From the NCBI RefSeq assembly GCF_013184805.1, contig NZ_JAATNG010000003.1:310001-374000 (forward strand): DNA of 64,000 nucleotides, in the 5' to 3' direction. Source of the DNA: Pseudoruegeria sp. HB172150. Lineage in GTDB: Bacteria; Pseudomonadota; Alphaproteobacteria; Rhodobacterales; Rhodobacteraceae. Under the pieces are notes generated by a model, which saw nothing but the letters and a program-made list of their open reading frames with translations, was not told the origin of the DNA and made no database searches. Made by a program: the position numbers and the translations under genes. Shown in pieces: positions 43,532-52,559 of the stretch. The first letter of the stretch is position 1; every line of letters starts with the position of its first letter.

Positions 43532-44524
43532 ATGCGGACACCCATCATCGCCACGGCCCTGATTGCCACGTTTGCCGGGCCCGTTCTGGCCCAGGACAAA
43601 CCCGTTCTTCGGGTGCTGACCTATGACAGCTTTATCACCGAATGGGGGCCGGGCCCGCAGATAGAGGCGGCTTTCGAGGAAACCTGCGGCTGCGACCTGC
43701 AGCTGATCGGGTCCGGGGACGGCGCGGCCCTGCTGTCGCGTATCCGGCTGGAAGGCGCGCGGAGCGACGCGGACGTGGTGCTGGGGCTGGACAACAACCT
43801 GATGGCGCTGGCCAAGGAAACCGGGCTGTTCGCACCGCACGGGATCGAGGCGGAGCTGGACCTGCCGATCGCGTGGGACGACGACCTGTTCCTGCCGTTC
43901 GACTGGGGCTATTTCGCTTTTGTCTATGACACGACGAAGCTGTCGGACGTGCCGGGGAGCCTGGAGGAGCTGGCGGCGAGCGATCTGCAGGTGATCCTTG
44001 AAGATCCGCGCACCTCGACGCCGGGGCTCGGGCTGCTGATGTGGGTCGAGTCGGTGTTCGGCGATACTTCGGGCGCGTATTGGGAGGCGCTGTCGGACAA
44101 TATCCTGACGGTGACGAAAGGGTGGTCGGAAGCCTATGGCCTGTTCCTCGATGGCGAGGCGGACATGGTTCTGAGCTACACGACCTCTCCCGCCTATCAC
44201 ATCGTCGCAGAGGACGATGCGACCAAGGCGGCCGCGGCGTTTTCGGAGGGGCATTACATGCAGGTCGAGGTGGCGGGAAAGCTGGCGGGAACGGACCAGC
44301 CGGAACTGGCGGACACGTTCCTGCGCTTCATGCTGACCGACGGGTTCCAGGGGGTGATCCCGACGACGAACTGGATGTACCCAGCGGTGCTGCCCGAGGT
44401 CGGTTTGCCGGATGGGTTCGGCGGGCTGGTCGAGCCGGATGTTGCGCTGATGTACCCGCCGGAAGAGGCCGACAGCGCGCGGGAGGCGGCGCTGGAGAAA
44501 TGGCTGGCGGCGCTGGCGCGGTAG
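43532..44524 (+). CDS. thiB: Thiamine ABC transporter, periplasmic binding protein, copy 2
   Basis: A 330-residue paralogue of copy 1, with signal peptide TPIIATALIATFAGPVLAQ and the same hallmark NILTVTKGWSEAYGLFLDGEADMVLSYTTSPAYH. Differences cluster near the N-terminus (RVLTYDSFITEWGPGPQIEAAFEETCGCDLQL). ATG 43532 has GGAGG ten bases upstream, the very sequence sequestered by the riboswitch. It is followed by thiP and thiQ after the fourth copy of the intergenic repeat, so this copy is the one in direct series with the permease. Confidence 0.94.
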   Translation: MRTPIIATALIATFAGPVLAQDKPVLRVLTYDSFITEWGPGPQIEAAFEETCGCDLQLIGSGDGAALLSRIRLEGARSDADVVLGLDNNLMALAKETGLFAPHGIEAELDLPIAWDDDLFLPFDWGYFAFVYDTTKLSDVPGSLEELAASDLQVILEDPRTSTPGLGLLMWVESVFGDTSGAYWEALSDNILTVTKGWSEAYGLFLDGEADMVLSYTTSPAYHIVAEDDATKAAAAFSEGHYMQVEVAGKLAGTDQPELADTFLRFMLTDGFQGVIPTTNWMYPAVLPEVGLPDGFGGLVEPDVALMYPPEEADSAREAALEKWLAALAR

Positions 44525-44550
44525 GGGGCGGCGCTTATGGCTATGTTGTG

Positions 44551-44639
44551 CGATGGGGGGCTCTGCCCCCCGCCGTCCATCGTGCTTGCACCGATGGCGC
44601 ACTCTGGACGGCCCCCGGAATACTTGCGGCCAGAAGAGG
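44551..44639 (+). repeat. Dispersed intergenic repeat, copy D (GGGGGGC-headed subtype)
   Basis: Shares the 7-bp hairpin GGGGGGCTCTGCCCCCC (44555-44571) and CCGCC with copy A, carries an extra stem (CCGTCC...GGACGG, about 44573-44612), and ends in the degenerate tail GAATACTTGCGGCCAGAAG. It separates thiB copy 2 from thiP. Confidence 0.7.
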
Positions 44640-44673
44640 CTAGGGTGGATTTCCCTTCGCTGGAGACGTTCGC

Positions 44674-46227
44674 GTGCGGGTGATCGGCGGGCTGATACAA
44701 GCGCTGGCGGTGGCCCTGGTTCTGGCGCTGACGCTCGGCACGCTGGCTGCGGTCGCGTGGCGTGCGGAGGAGGCGCCGCGGCTGGGGCCGGCGGAGTGGG
44801 CGGCGATCCGGTTCACGCTGATACAGGCGGCGCTGTCGGCGGTGCTGAGCGTGGCACTGGCGGTGCCGGTGGCGCGGGCGCTGGCGCGGCGGTCGTTCCC
44901 GGGGCGAAGCGTGCTGGTGACGCTGTTGGGCGCGCCCTTCATCCTGCCGACCATCGTCGCGGTTCTGGGGCTGCTGGCAGTGTTCGGGCGGAACGGGCTG
45001 CTGTCGGTCTTGCTGGTTTTGCTCGGGTTAGAGCCTGTCCAGATCTACGGGTTGCATGGCGTGGTGCTGGCGCATGTGTTCTTCAACCTGCCGCTGGCGA
45101 CACGGCTGATCCTGCAGGGCTGGCTGGCGATCCCGGCGGAACGGTTCCGGCTGGCGGCATCGCTGGGAATGGGACCGGGCGAGGTGACGCGGGTGCTGGA
45201 ATGGCCGATGCTGCGGTCTGTCGTGCCCGGGTGCCTGCTGGTGATCTTCCTGATCTGCACTACAAGTTTCGCGGTGGCGCTGGCGCTGGGCGGGGGGCCC
45301 CGGGGCACGACAGTGGAACTGGCGATCTACCAGGCGTTCCGGTTCGAGTTCGATCTTGGGAAGGCGGCGTTGCTGTCGCTGATCCAGTTCGGGATCTGCG
45401 CGGTTGCGGCGCTGGCGGCGTGGCGGGTGGCGCTGCCCGGTGGGTTCGGCGGCGGGCTGGACCGGGTGGTGGAACGCTGGGGGATCGGATCGTTCTGGCT
45501 GCGGGCGCAGGACGCGGCGGTGGTGGTGCTTGCGGCGGCGTTCCTGCTGGTGCCGCTGGGTCTGATCGTGGCGCGGGGCGTGCCGGGGATCGGGTCGCTT
45601 GGCGCGCCGGTCTTTGCGGCGACGGGTCGGTCGCTGGCGGTGGCGCTTTTATCGGCCCTGCTGACTCTGGTGCTGGGGCTGGCGCTGGCGGAGTTGGCGC
45701 AGCGGCGGCGCGGACGGTACGCGGCCTGGGTTGAGGCGCTGGCGGCGTTGTCGATCGCGGTGTCGCCGCTGGTGATCGGGACCGGGCTATTCATCCTGAT
45801 TTTCCGGCTGACGGATCCAGTGGCGCTGGCCCTGCCGATCACGGCGGTGGTGAACGCGCTGATGAGCCTGCCCTTCGCTTATCGGGCGATGGCGCCCTCC
45901 TTGGCGGAAATAGAGACTGTTTACGGGCGGCTGGGGGACAGCCTGGGGATGCGCGGCTGGGCGCGGCTGCGGTATCTGGTGCTGCCGAGGCTGGCGCGGC
46001 CGATGGGGTTTGCCGCCGGTCTGGCGGCAGCCCTGTCGATGGGGGACCTCGGGGTGATCGCGCTGTTCGCCGATCCGGACCGGGTGACGTTGCCGATGCA
46101 GCTCTATGCGCTGATGTCGGGGTACCGGATGGAGGAAGCGGCGGCGGCGGCGCTGTTGCTGCTGTTGTGCAGCCTCGGGCTGTTCTGGGTGTTCGACAGA
46201 GGAGGACGGCTGCGTGCTGGCGCTTGA
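44674..46227 (+). CDS. thiP: Thiamine ABC transporter permease
   Basis: A 517-residue inner-membrane protein with about twelve hydrophobic segments and two binding-protein-dependent permease domains; EAA-type loops appear as AERFRLAASLGMGPGEVTRVLEWPML and YGRLGDSLGMRGWARLRYLVLPRLARP. The duplicated-domain architecture is specific to ThiP-like (also FbpB-like) importers. GTG 44674 is the start. The 3' end overlaps thiQ by 14 bases. Confidence 0.93.
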   Translation: MRVIGGLIQALAVALVLALTLGTLAAVAWRAEEAPRLGPAEWAAIRFTLIQAALSAVLSVALAVPVARALARRSFPGRSVLVTLLGAPFILPTIVAVLGLLAVFGRNGLLSVLLVLLGLEPVQIYGLHGVVLAHVFFNLPLATRLILQGWLAIPAERFRLAASLGMGPGEVTRVLEWPMLRSVVPGCLLVIFLICTTSFAVALALGGGPRGTTVELAIYQAFRFEFDLGKAALLSLIQFGICAVAALAAWRVALPGGFGGGLDRVVERWGIGSFWLRAQDAAVVVLAAAFLLVPLGLIVARGVPGIGSLGAPVFAATGRSLAVALLSALLTLVLGLALAELAQRRRGRYAAWVEALAALSIAVSPLVIGTGLFILIFRLTDPVALALPITAVVNALMSLPFAYRAMAPSLAEIETVYGRLGDSLGMRGWARLRYLVLPRLARPMGFAAGLAAALSMGDLGVIALFADPDRVTLPMQLYALMSGYRMEEAAAAALLLLLCSLGLFWVFDRGGRLRAGA

Positions 46228-46912
46228 GGGGATCGTTGTGGAGCAGGGCAATTTCCGCCTGACGGCGGATTTCGTCGTGGAGGCCGGAGCGCGTGTGGCC
46301 GTGCTGGGGCCGTCGGGGGCGGGCAAGTCGACACTGCTTAGCGTGGTGGCGGGGTTTCTGGCTCCGGATGCGGGGCGTGTGCTGTGCGACGGGCAGGACC
46401 TGACCGGGCTGGAGCCGGGGGAGCGGCCGGTGTCCATCGTGTTTCAGGACAACAACCTGTTTCCGCACCTGACGGTGGCGCAGAATGTCGGGCTGGGGGT
46501 GAAGCCGTCGCTGCGGTTGTCGCAGGAGGAGGCGGCGAAGGTGGAGGCGAGCCTGAAACGCGTCGGGCTGGAGGGATTCGGCGGGCGAAGACCGGCGGAG
46601 CTGTCGGGCGGGCAGGCGAGCCGGGTGGCGTTGGCGCGGGTGCTTCTGCGGGCGCGGCCGGTGATGCTGCTGGACGAGCCGTTTGCGGCGTTGGGCCCGG
46701 CGTTAAGGACGGAAATGCTGGAACTTGTGAGAGAGGTCGCGGCGGAGACGGGCGCGACAGTTCTGATGGTTACGCATGATCCGGGCGATGCGGCGCGTCT
46801 GGGCGGGCAGACCGTGCTGGTGGCGGATGGCATGGCGCGGGCGCCGGTGGAAACGCAGGCGCTATTGGCCGACCCGCCGCCGGAGCTGCAGGAATATCTC
46901 GGCGCGGGTTGA
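46214..46912 (+). CDS. thiQ: Thiamine ABC transporter ATPase
   Basis: A 232-residue ABC ATPase: Walker A GPSGAGKSTLLSVVAG, Q-loop VSIVFQDNNLFPHLTV, signature LSGGQASRVALARVLL, Walker B PVMLLDEPFAALGP, switch His in MVTHDPGDAARLG. It overlaps thiP and completes the thiB-P-Q importer. GTG 46214 start. The gene ends ~50 bases before an ECF sigma gene with no obvious terminator between. Confidence 0.94.
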   Translation: MLALEGIVVEQGNFRLTADFVVEAGARVAVLGPSGAGKSTLLSVVAGFLAPDAGRVLCDGQDLTGLEPGERPVSIVFQDNNLFPHLTVAQNVGLGVKPSLRLSQEEAAKVEASLKRVGLEGFGGRRPAELSGGQASRVALARVLLRARPVMLLDEPFAALGPALRTEMLELVREVAAETGATVLMVTHDPGDAARLGGQTVLVADGMARAPVETQALLADPPPELQEYLGAG

Positions 46913-46963
46913 ACCGGATCGCGTCGCGGCGTCACCTTTAGGGTGTGACAGCGGCGGGACGCA

Positions 46964-47515
46964 ATGCGCGACAAGGCGAGGATATTCGAGGAGCTGCTGG
47001 TGATGCGGGCGCAGGCGGGGGACCGCGGGGCGCTCGATCAGCTGGTGCGTCGCCGACATCCGCGGATGCTGGCGCATGCGGCGCGGCTGCTCGGGAATGC
47101 GGACCAGGCGGCGGACGCGGTGCAGCAGGCGTGGATGGATATCCTGCGCGGGCTGTCCGGGTTACGCGATCCGCGGGCGTTTCCGGCGTGGTCCCTGCGG
47201 ATCGTCACGCGAAAGACGGCGCGTACGATCGACGGGGCACGGCGGCAGCGGGAGCTGGCGGGTGCGGTCGAGGTGCAGACCGAGACAGTCGTGCCGGAAG
47301 ACGGGCCGGCAGCAGTGGAGGCGGCCGCGGTGCGGCGGGCGGTATCGGCGCTGCCGCCGGCGCAGGCGGCGACCGTAGCGCTGTTCTACCTCGAAGATAT
47401 GAGCATCGCCGAGGTGGCGATGGCTTTGGATATTCCGCCGGGTACTGTGAAAACCCGGCTGATGCATGCGAGAGCGGCGCTGAGGGCCGCTTTGGATGGA
47501 GGCAAAGATGACTGA
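46964..47515 (+). CDS. ECF-type RNA polymerase sigma factor
   Basis: A 183-residue sigma-70 protein with only regions 2 and 4: GDRGALDQLVRRRHPRMLAHAARLLGNADQAADAVQQAWMDILRG (region 2) and VSALPPAQAATVALFYLEDMSIAEVAMALDIPPGTVKTRLMHARAALR (region 4). It overlaps the next gene, which encodes a small membrane protein likely to be a regulatory partner. Targets cannot be predicted from the sequence. Confidence 0.9.
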   Translation: MRDKARIFEELLVMRAQAGDRGALDQLVRRRHPRMLAHAARLLGNADQAADAVQQAWMDILRGLSGLRDPRAFPAWSLRIVTRKTARTIDGARRQRELAGAVEVQTETVVPEDGPAAVEAAAVRRAVSALPPAQAATVALFYLEDMSIAEVAMALDIPPGTVKTRLMHARAALRAALDGGKDD

Positions 47516-47870
47516 GAGACTGGACAAGCTGATTGAGGAGGCGCTGCGCGCAGAAGATAGCGCGATCTGGGAGGCGACGCAGGAAAAGGGCTATTTCGCC
47601 CTTGGAATGAGCCTGTTTCGCGGACGGTTGGGCTGGATGACCTGGGTGATCATGGTAGTGCAGACCGTCATGTTCCTGGCGGGCGCGTGGTGCGCGGTGC
47701 GGTTCTTTGGCACGACGGATGTTCTGATGGCGCTGCGCTGGGGGTTGAGCGCGACGGTGCTGTTCATCCTTGCGACCCAGCTGAAGCTGAGCCTGATGCC
47801 CCAACTGCAGGCGGAACGGATCCTGCGGGAGCTGAAACGCGTGGAGCTGATGCTGGCGCAGAAGGAGTGA
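47508..47870 (+). CDS. Small membrane protein partner of the ECF sigma factor (DUF6768-like)
   Basis: A 120-residue protein with a cytoplasmic N-terminal stretch (TERLDKLIEEALRAEDSAIWEATQEKGYFALGMSLFRGR) and two hydrophobic segments (MTWVIMVVQTVMFLAGAWCAVRFF; ALRWGLSATVLFILATQLKLSLMP), ending in a charged helix (LQAERILRELKRVELMLAQKE). ATG 47508 has GGAGG in front and lies inside the sigma gene. Its position and topology suggest an anti-sigma or sensor role, but it lacks the zinc-binding HxxxCxxC motif, so this is inference. Confidence 0.75.
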   Translation: MTERLDKLIEEALRAEDSAIWEATQEKGYFALGMSLFRGRLGWMTWVIMVVQTVMFLAGAWCAVRFFGTTDVLMALRWGLSATVLFILATQLKLSLMPQLQAERILRELKRVELMLAQKE

Positions 47871-47943
47871 GAGGCGGCGGGGTACTGGTGGTGCCGGCCC
47901 GTACGCGGTGCCTGCAACTTCGCCTATTGCGCTTTGCCGAACT

Positions 47944-47982
47944 GAAAACGCCCCCGCAGAAAGTTGCGAGGGCGTCTTTTTG
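47944..47982. terminator. Bidirectional intrinsic terminator between the sigma unit and petC
   Basis: ACGCCCCCGCA (47948-47958), loop, TGCGAGGGCGT (47965-47975) followed by CTTTTT on the plus strand; on the minus strand the same stem is followed by TTTTC. It lies midway between convergent genes. Confidence 0.85.
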
Positions 47983-48016
47983 ATTGAGTGGCTTTCCGAA
48001 CCGTGCCGGGCCGCGA

Positions 48017-48883
48017 TTACTCGGCCGGTGTGGCCTTGCCCTTCTTGATCGGCGCCCAGATGCGCTTGTTGGTCAGGTAGAGCAGCGAGGTCAGCAGCAC
48101 GAGGAAGATCACCGCGACGAGGCCGGTCTGCTGGCGGGCCATCATCTTGGGTTCCGCCGTCCACATCAGGAAGGCGGCGACGTCCTGAGCCATCGACTCC
48201 ACGTCGTTCGGGGAGCCGTCCTCGAATTCCACCGCCTCGTCGTAAAGCGGCGGGGCCATCGCGATCCAGCCGCCGGCGAAGGCGGTGTTCTCGTAGAAGG
48301 TCGTGCCCGCCTCGACCTTTTCCTCGCCGGTATAGCCGGTGAGGATCGAGGTGATGTATTCGGCGCCGCCCATGCCCTTGAAGAACTGGTTGATACCGGT
48401 GCCGTAGGGACCGTGGAAGCCGGCGCGGGCCTTGGCCATCAGCGACAGGTCCGGTGCGCCGACAGAGTCGTTTGCCGGGAAGTGGTCGGTCGGGATGGCC
48501 GGGCGGTAATCGTCCAGCTCGGCATCGAAGACCTCGAAGTTCTGTTCCGCGTAGGCGCGAACCTGATCTTCGGGCAGGCCGACCCCGCCCTCGTCACCGA
48601 GGGTACGGAGCGGAACGAATTTCAACCCGTGGCAGGAGGAGCAGATCTCTGTGTAGACCTGCAGGCCGCGCTGCAACTGGTACTGGTCGTAGGTACCGAA
48701 GGGACCTTCGAAGGAGAACTGGTAGTCATGCGTGTGGCCCTCGGCATGAGCGGCGTCGGCATGCTCCTCTTCGGCCATGGCGCCTTCGCCATGGCTATCT
48801 TCTTCCTGGGCCCAGGCGGCCATCGGCGCAGCGCCGAGGGCCAGGGAGATGACGAAGGCGGAAAGGGTCTTGTTGCGGATCAT
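48017..48883 (-). CDS. petC: Cytochrome c1 of the bc1 complex
   Basis: A 288-residue subunit of ubiquinol:cytochrome c oxidoreductase. Signal peptide ([23 protein letters not shown]), heme-binding CSSCH at ~81-85, the methionine-ligand region in the C-terminal half, and a C-terminal membrane anchor ([24 protein letters not shown]). ATG 48883 is the natural start, 14 bases after petB. An unusual feature is a His/Glu-rich insert after the signal peptide (residues ~31-54, [20 protein letters not shown]), which could bind metal ions. Transcript ends at the bidirectional terminator. Confidence 0.95.
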   Translation of the reverse strand: MIRNKTLSAFVISLALGAAPMAAWAQEEDSHGEGAMAEEEHADAAHAEGHTHDYQFSFEGPFGTYDQYQLQRGLQVYTEICSSCHGLKFVPLRTLGDEGGVGLPEDQVRAYAEQNFEVFDAELDDYRPAIPTDHFPANDSVGAPDLSLMAKARAGFHGPYGTGINQFFKGMGGAEYITSILTGYTGEEKVEAGTTFYENTAFAGGWIAMAPPLYDEAVEFEDGSPNDVESMAQDVAAFLMWTAEPKMMARQQTGLVAVIFLVLLTSLLYLTNKRIWAPIKKGKATPAE

Positions 48884-48897
48884 CAGTCTCGCCTTTC

Positions 48898-50235
48898 TCA
48901 CTCGGCCGGTTTCACGTCGCCGGAGGCCACGGAGTCGGGATAATGCTCGGCAAAATCCTCTTCGATGGTCGCAGGCTGCGGCAGCGGTTTCTCGATCACG
49001 CCGAGCAGCGGCAAGATCACCAGGAAGTAGGCGAACCAATAGGCCGCGCCGATCAGAGAGATCGTCGAATAGGGCGGTTCGGCCGGCTGTGCGCCGCACC
49101 ACATCAGGACGACGAAGTCGATGGCCAGAAGCCAGAACCACCATTTGAACATCGGCCGGTACTTGCCCGAACGGACCGACGAAGTGTCGAGCCAGGGCAC
49201 CAGCGCCATTACAAGTATCGCGCCGAACATCGCCAGCACGCCGAAGAACTTGGCGTCAACGATGCCGCCGGTGATCCAGCTTGCGAACATCACCACCCAG
49301 ACGTCGGAGGTGAAGGCGCGCAGGATCGCGTAGAACGGCAGGAAGTACCATTCGGGCACGATATGCGCGGGCGTCGCGAGGGGGTTCGCCTCGACATAGT
49401 TGTCGGGGTGGCCGAGGTAGTTCGGCATGAAGCCGACAATCGCGAAGAAGATCAGCAGGATCAGCGACAGCGCGAACAGGTCCTTGATCACGAAGTAGGG
49501 CCAGAACGGCAACGTGTCCTTGGCCGCTTCTTCCTTGGAGCCGCGGCGGACCTCAACCCCGGTGGGGTTGTTGTTGCCGGTGGTATGGAAGGCCCAGATG
49601 TGCACGATTACCAACCCGGCGATGACGAAGGGCAGGAGATAGTGCAGCGAGAAGAAGCGGTTCAGCGTGGCGTTGTCCACGGCGGGTCCGCCAAGCAGCC
49701 AGGTCTGGATGTCGGGGCCGACGAACGGAATGGCGCCGAACAGGCCGGTGATCACCGTGGCGCCCCAGAAGGACATCTGGCCCCAGGGCAGCACGTAGCC
49801 GAGGAAGCCGGTGGCCATCATCAGCAGGTAGATCAGCATGCCGATGATCCATGTCACCTCGCGCGGGGCCTTGTAGGAGCCGTAGAACAGGCCGCGGAAG
49901 ATGTGGATGTAGACGGCGAAGAAGAACAGCGAGGCGCCGTTGGCATGCAGGTAGCGCAGCATGAAGCCGCCGTTCACGTCGCGCATGATGTGCTCGACCG
50001 AGGCGAAGGCATTGGAAACATGCGGCGTGTAGTGCATCGCCAGGACGATGCCGGTGACAATCTGCAGTGCGAGGCAGAATGCCAGAACGATGCCCCAGAT
50101 CCACCACCAGTTGAGATTCTTCGGGGTGGGGATCATGATCGTGTCGTAGATCAGCGAAACCACCGGCAGGCGCACGTGCAGCCACTTTTCGAAGCCGGTC
50201 TTGGGTTCGTAATGGTCGTGGGGAATTCCAGCCAT
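48898..50235 (-). CDS. petB: Cytochrome b of the bc1 complex
   Basis: A 445-residue eight-helix membrane subunit carrying both b hemes. Recognisable are [13 protein letters not shown] with the first heme histidine, [20 protein letters not shown], and the quinol-site loop [13 protein letters not shown], with [18 protein letters not shown] providing the second pair of histidines. A long C-terminal extension (residues ~380-445) is normal in alphaproteobacteria. It lies between petA (11 bases) and petC (14 bases). Confidence 0.97.
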   Translation of the reverse strand: MAGIPHDHYEPKTGFEKWLHVRLPVVSLIYDTIMIPTPKNLNWWWIWGIVLAFCLALQIVTGIVLAMHYTPHVSNAFASVEHIMRDVNGGFMLRYLHANGASLFFFAVYIHIFRGLFYGSYKAPREVTWIIGMLIYLLMMATGFLGYVLPWGQMSFWGATVITGLFGAIPFVGPDIQTWLLGGPAVDNATLNRFFSLHYLLPFVIAGLVIVHIWAFHTTGNNNPTGVEVRRGSKEEAAKDTLPFWPYFVIKDLFALSLILLIFFAIVGFMPNYLGHPDNYVEANPLATPAHIVPEWYFLPFYAILRAFTSDVWVVMFASWITGGIVDAKFFGVLAMFGAILVMALVPWLDTSSVRSGKYRPMFKWWFWLLAIDFVVLMWCGAQPAEPPYSTISLIGAAYWFAYFLVILPLLGVIEKPLPQPATIEEDFAEHYPDSVASGDVKPAE

Positions 50236-50246
50236 GATATCCTCCC

Positions 50247-50831
50247 TTAGCCGAGCACGATGGTATCGGCGCCGTCGAAGGCGGCGACCGGAACCGGCAG
50301 GTTTTCAGGCGCGGGACCTTTGCGGATCCGGCCGGCGGTGTCGTAGTGCGAGCCGTGGCAGGGGCAGAACCAGCCGCCGAAGTCGCCGGCATTGCCGAGC
50401 GGTACGCAGCCCAAGTGGGTGCAGACGCCCATCATGACCAGCCATTCCTCGGGATTCGCGACCTCGGCGCCTTCAGCCGGAGGCAGGGCGCGGTTGGCGT
50501 CGGTCGCGGGTGCGTCGTCATCCAGGTTGGCGTTGCGCGCGTTCGGGTCCGGCAGCGTATCGACGTCGACGGCGTTCGCCTCTTCGATTTCTTCCTGCGT
50601 GCGGCGACGGATAAAGACCGGCTTGCCCAGCCATTTTACAGTGAGCTGCGTGCCTTCGTCGACGCCGCTGACATCGACGCGAATCGAGCTGAGTGCCTGG
50701 ACGTCGGCCGAGGGGTTCATCTGGTTGACCAGCGGCCAGGCGACCGCGCCGGCGGCCACAACGCCGGCACCGGCAGTCGCGTAGTAAAGAAAGTCGCGAC
50801 GCGTGCCTTCGTGATCATCTGCGTGGGACAC
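50247..50831 (-). CDS. petA: Rieske iron-sulphur protein of the bc1 complex
   Basis: A 194-residue protein with a twin-arginine signal-anchor ([28 protein letters not shown]), the cluster ligands in [28 protein letters not shown], and C-terminal [14 protein letters not shown]. The GTG start at 50831 is supported by GGAGAAAC upstream and by homology of the N-terminus ([14 protein letters not shown]); the longer frame to 50909 has no support. It opens the petABC operon; the ~295 bases upstream contain the promoter, but I see no convincing operator. Confidence 0.95.
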   Translation of the reverse strand: MSHADDHEGTRRDFLYYATAGAGVVAAGAVAWPLVNQMNPSADVQALSSIRVDVSGVDEGTQLTVKWLGKPVFIRRRTQEEIEEANAVDVDTLPDPNARNANLDDDAPATDANRALPPAEGAEVANPEEWLVMMGVCTHLGCVPLGNAGDFGGWFCPCHGSHYDTAGRIRKGPAPENLPVPVAAFDGADTIVLG

Positions 50832-51126
50832 GAGCGTTTCTCCATTCCTGGGCCGTTTTCGGCCCGAATTCCGATCTTGGGCGCGGAAGAGCCCCCGCAC
50901 CTTATGCACCGCCGTAATATTCGCGAAGCCGTGAGGGGTAAAGCGGGCATTCGCCCGTGGCTGGGGCGCATTGTCGCAATCAGGCCCGGAAAGTTAAGAA
51001 ATCCTGTTGAATCTACAGGAGATGTTACCCATTTGCCTCTGGCCAAGCGGTGCGGGATTTGAAATTCTGCGGCCGGACAAGCCGAAAAGCCCGTGGAAAA
51101 GCGGGAACAGAAGGGGCCCTTGTGGC

Positions 51127-51807
51127 ATGAGCGGAAAATACATCGTTCGGAGCCTGGTAGCAGGCGCGTTCGCATGCCTGTTTCTGGCTGCGCCCGCCAC
51201 GGCGGAGACCGAGCTTAGCTTTTACACCGGATACCAGACGGCGCCGCACAGCCGCGTCGAGGGCAACGACCCGACCGGGGTGGGTTCGTTCAGCTTCCTG
51301 TCGGAATGGGAGGGCCGGTCCTTCGAGATGCCGCCTTACTGGGGGGTTCGCGCCACCTGGTGGACGCCCCGCAACCCGAATCTCGGCTTTGGCCTCGATT
51401 TCTCGCACAACAAGGTCTACGCGTCCGACGAGACGCTGGCCGATAACGGGTTCAATACGCTCGAATTCTCCGACGGCATCAACACGGTGACGGCGAATGT
51501 CTGGTACCGCTGGCCCGGGCAATGGGCGAACGGACGACTGACGCCCTATGTCGGCGCCGGTGCGGGCCTTTCGATTCCCCACGTCGAGGTGGATACCGGC
51601 GGTGTGGAGACGTTCAACTACCAGATGACCGGCGTCGCGGTGCAGGCGGTGGCCGGGCTCAAGTACAATATCAACGACCGCTGGGGCCTCTTTGGCGAGT
51701 ACAAGGGCGTGTACTCGATGAACAAGGCCGACCTGGACGGCGGCGGTACGCTTGAGACCGACCTGATGACCAACGCGCTGAATGTCGGGGTGTCCTTCAG
51801 CTTCTGA
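51127..51807 (+). CDS. Outer-membrane beta-barrel protein
   Basis: A 226-residue protein with a signal peptide (IVRSLVAGAFACLFLAAPATAE) and alternating hydrophobic strands ending in a terminal aromatic (NVGVSFSF), typical of outer-membrane barrels. Strands such as GVRATWWTPRNPNLGFGLDFSHNKVY and LTPYVGAGAGLSIPHVEV resemble acyloxyacyl hydrolase/OmpW-like small barrels in Rhodobacteraceae. No enzymatic residues can be assigned with confidence. It is divergent from petA. Confidence 0.8.
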   Translation: MSGKYIVRSLVAGAFACLFLAAPATAETELSFYTGYQTAPHSRVEGNDPTGVGSFSFLSEWEGRSFEMPPYWGVRATWWTPRNPNLGFGLDFSHNKVYASDETLADNGFNTLEFSDGINTVTANVWYRWPGQWANGRLTPYVGAGAGLSIPHVEVDTGGVETFNYQMTGVAVQAVAGLKYNINDRWGLFGEYKGVYSMNKADLDGGGTLETDLMTNALNVGVSFSF

Positions 51808-51861
51808 CGCTGTCCGGACAAGGCTCGGGTTTGGACCGTCCTAGGGTTATCTGGCTCTGAG

Positions 51862-52470
51862 TCAGGCTTTTGGCGTCGTTTCAGCCATGGTTTTGCGCGT
51901 CGAGAAGGTCTCGTACCACGCGGCCAGGCCGTCGCGACCCTTGCGCCAGTCGCGGTCGCCATGGCGGAAATCGAGATATCCCAGTGCGCAGGCGACCGCG
52001 ATCTGCCCCATATTCAGCGGTCCGGCGAGGTGGCCCATCCAGCGGCTGCCGACGGCGTCGAGGGCTCGGGCGACCTTGTCCCATTGCGCGTCGACCCAGG
52101 CGGCGTAGCGGATGCCCTCGGGCCGCGAGCGGCCCTCGTAGACCATCAGCACCGCCGCATCCATGATGCCGTCCGCCGTTGCCTCGAGCGTCAGGATTTC
52201 CCACAGCCTTGCCTGCGGGTAGAGGCCGGTGTTGGCGCGGGCGTCGAGGAACCGGCATATCACGCGGCTGTCATAAATCGCTGGGCCATCGTCGCGTGTC
52301 AGGCAGGGGATCTTGCCCAGCGGGTTCTGCGCGACCGGCATCTGTTCCGTCGCGAGGGGGTGGCCGATGGCGAAGACCGTCTCGACCTCGTCGAACTGGC
52401 CGGTTTCGCGGAGCACCACCTGCACCTTGCGGCAGAAGGGTGAGGCGGGGTTGTCGTAGAGCTGCATCAT
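51862..52470 (-). CDS. Glutathione S-transferase family protein
   Basis: A 202-residue GST: MQLYDNPASPFCRKVQVVLRETGQFDEVETV, cis-Pro block NPLGKIPCLTRDDGPAIYDSRVICRFLD, and a helical domain with MGHLAGPLNMGQIAVACALGYLDFRH. ATG 52470 (or 52467) follows AGGAGGATCC at good spacing; the longer frame is not used. The SPFC motif near the N-terminus is shared with the GST at 9.0 kb. The substrate is unknown. Confidence 0.88.
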   Translation of the reverse strand: MMQLYDNPASPFCRKVQVVLRETGQFDEVETVFAIGHPLATEQMPVAQNPLGKIPCLTRDDGPAIYDSRVICRFLDARANTGLYPQARLWEILTLEATADGIMDAAVLMVYEGRSRPEGIRYAAWVDAQWDKVARALDAVGSRWMGHLAGPLNMGQIAVACALGYLDFRHGDRDWRKGRDGLAAWYETFSTRKTMAETTPKA

Positions 52471-52559
52471 CGGCGGATCCTCCTGCCGCGGACCGTAGGG
52501 TCGCGGCGCAGGGATGTCCATTGGCCGGGCGCCGTGTGGCGCCCGGCCGTTTGTATCGT

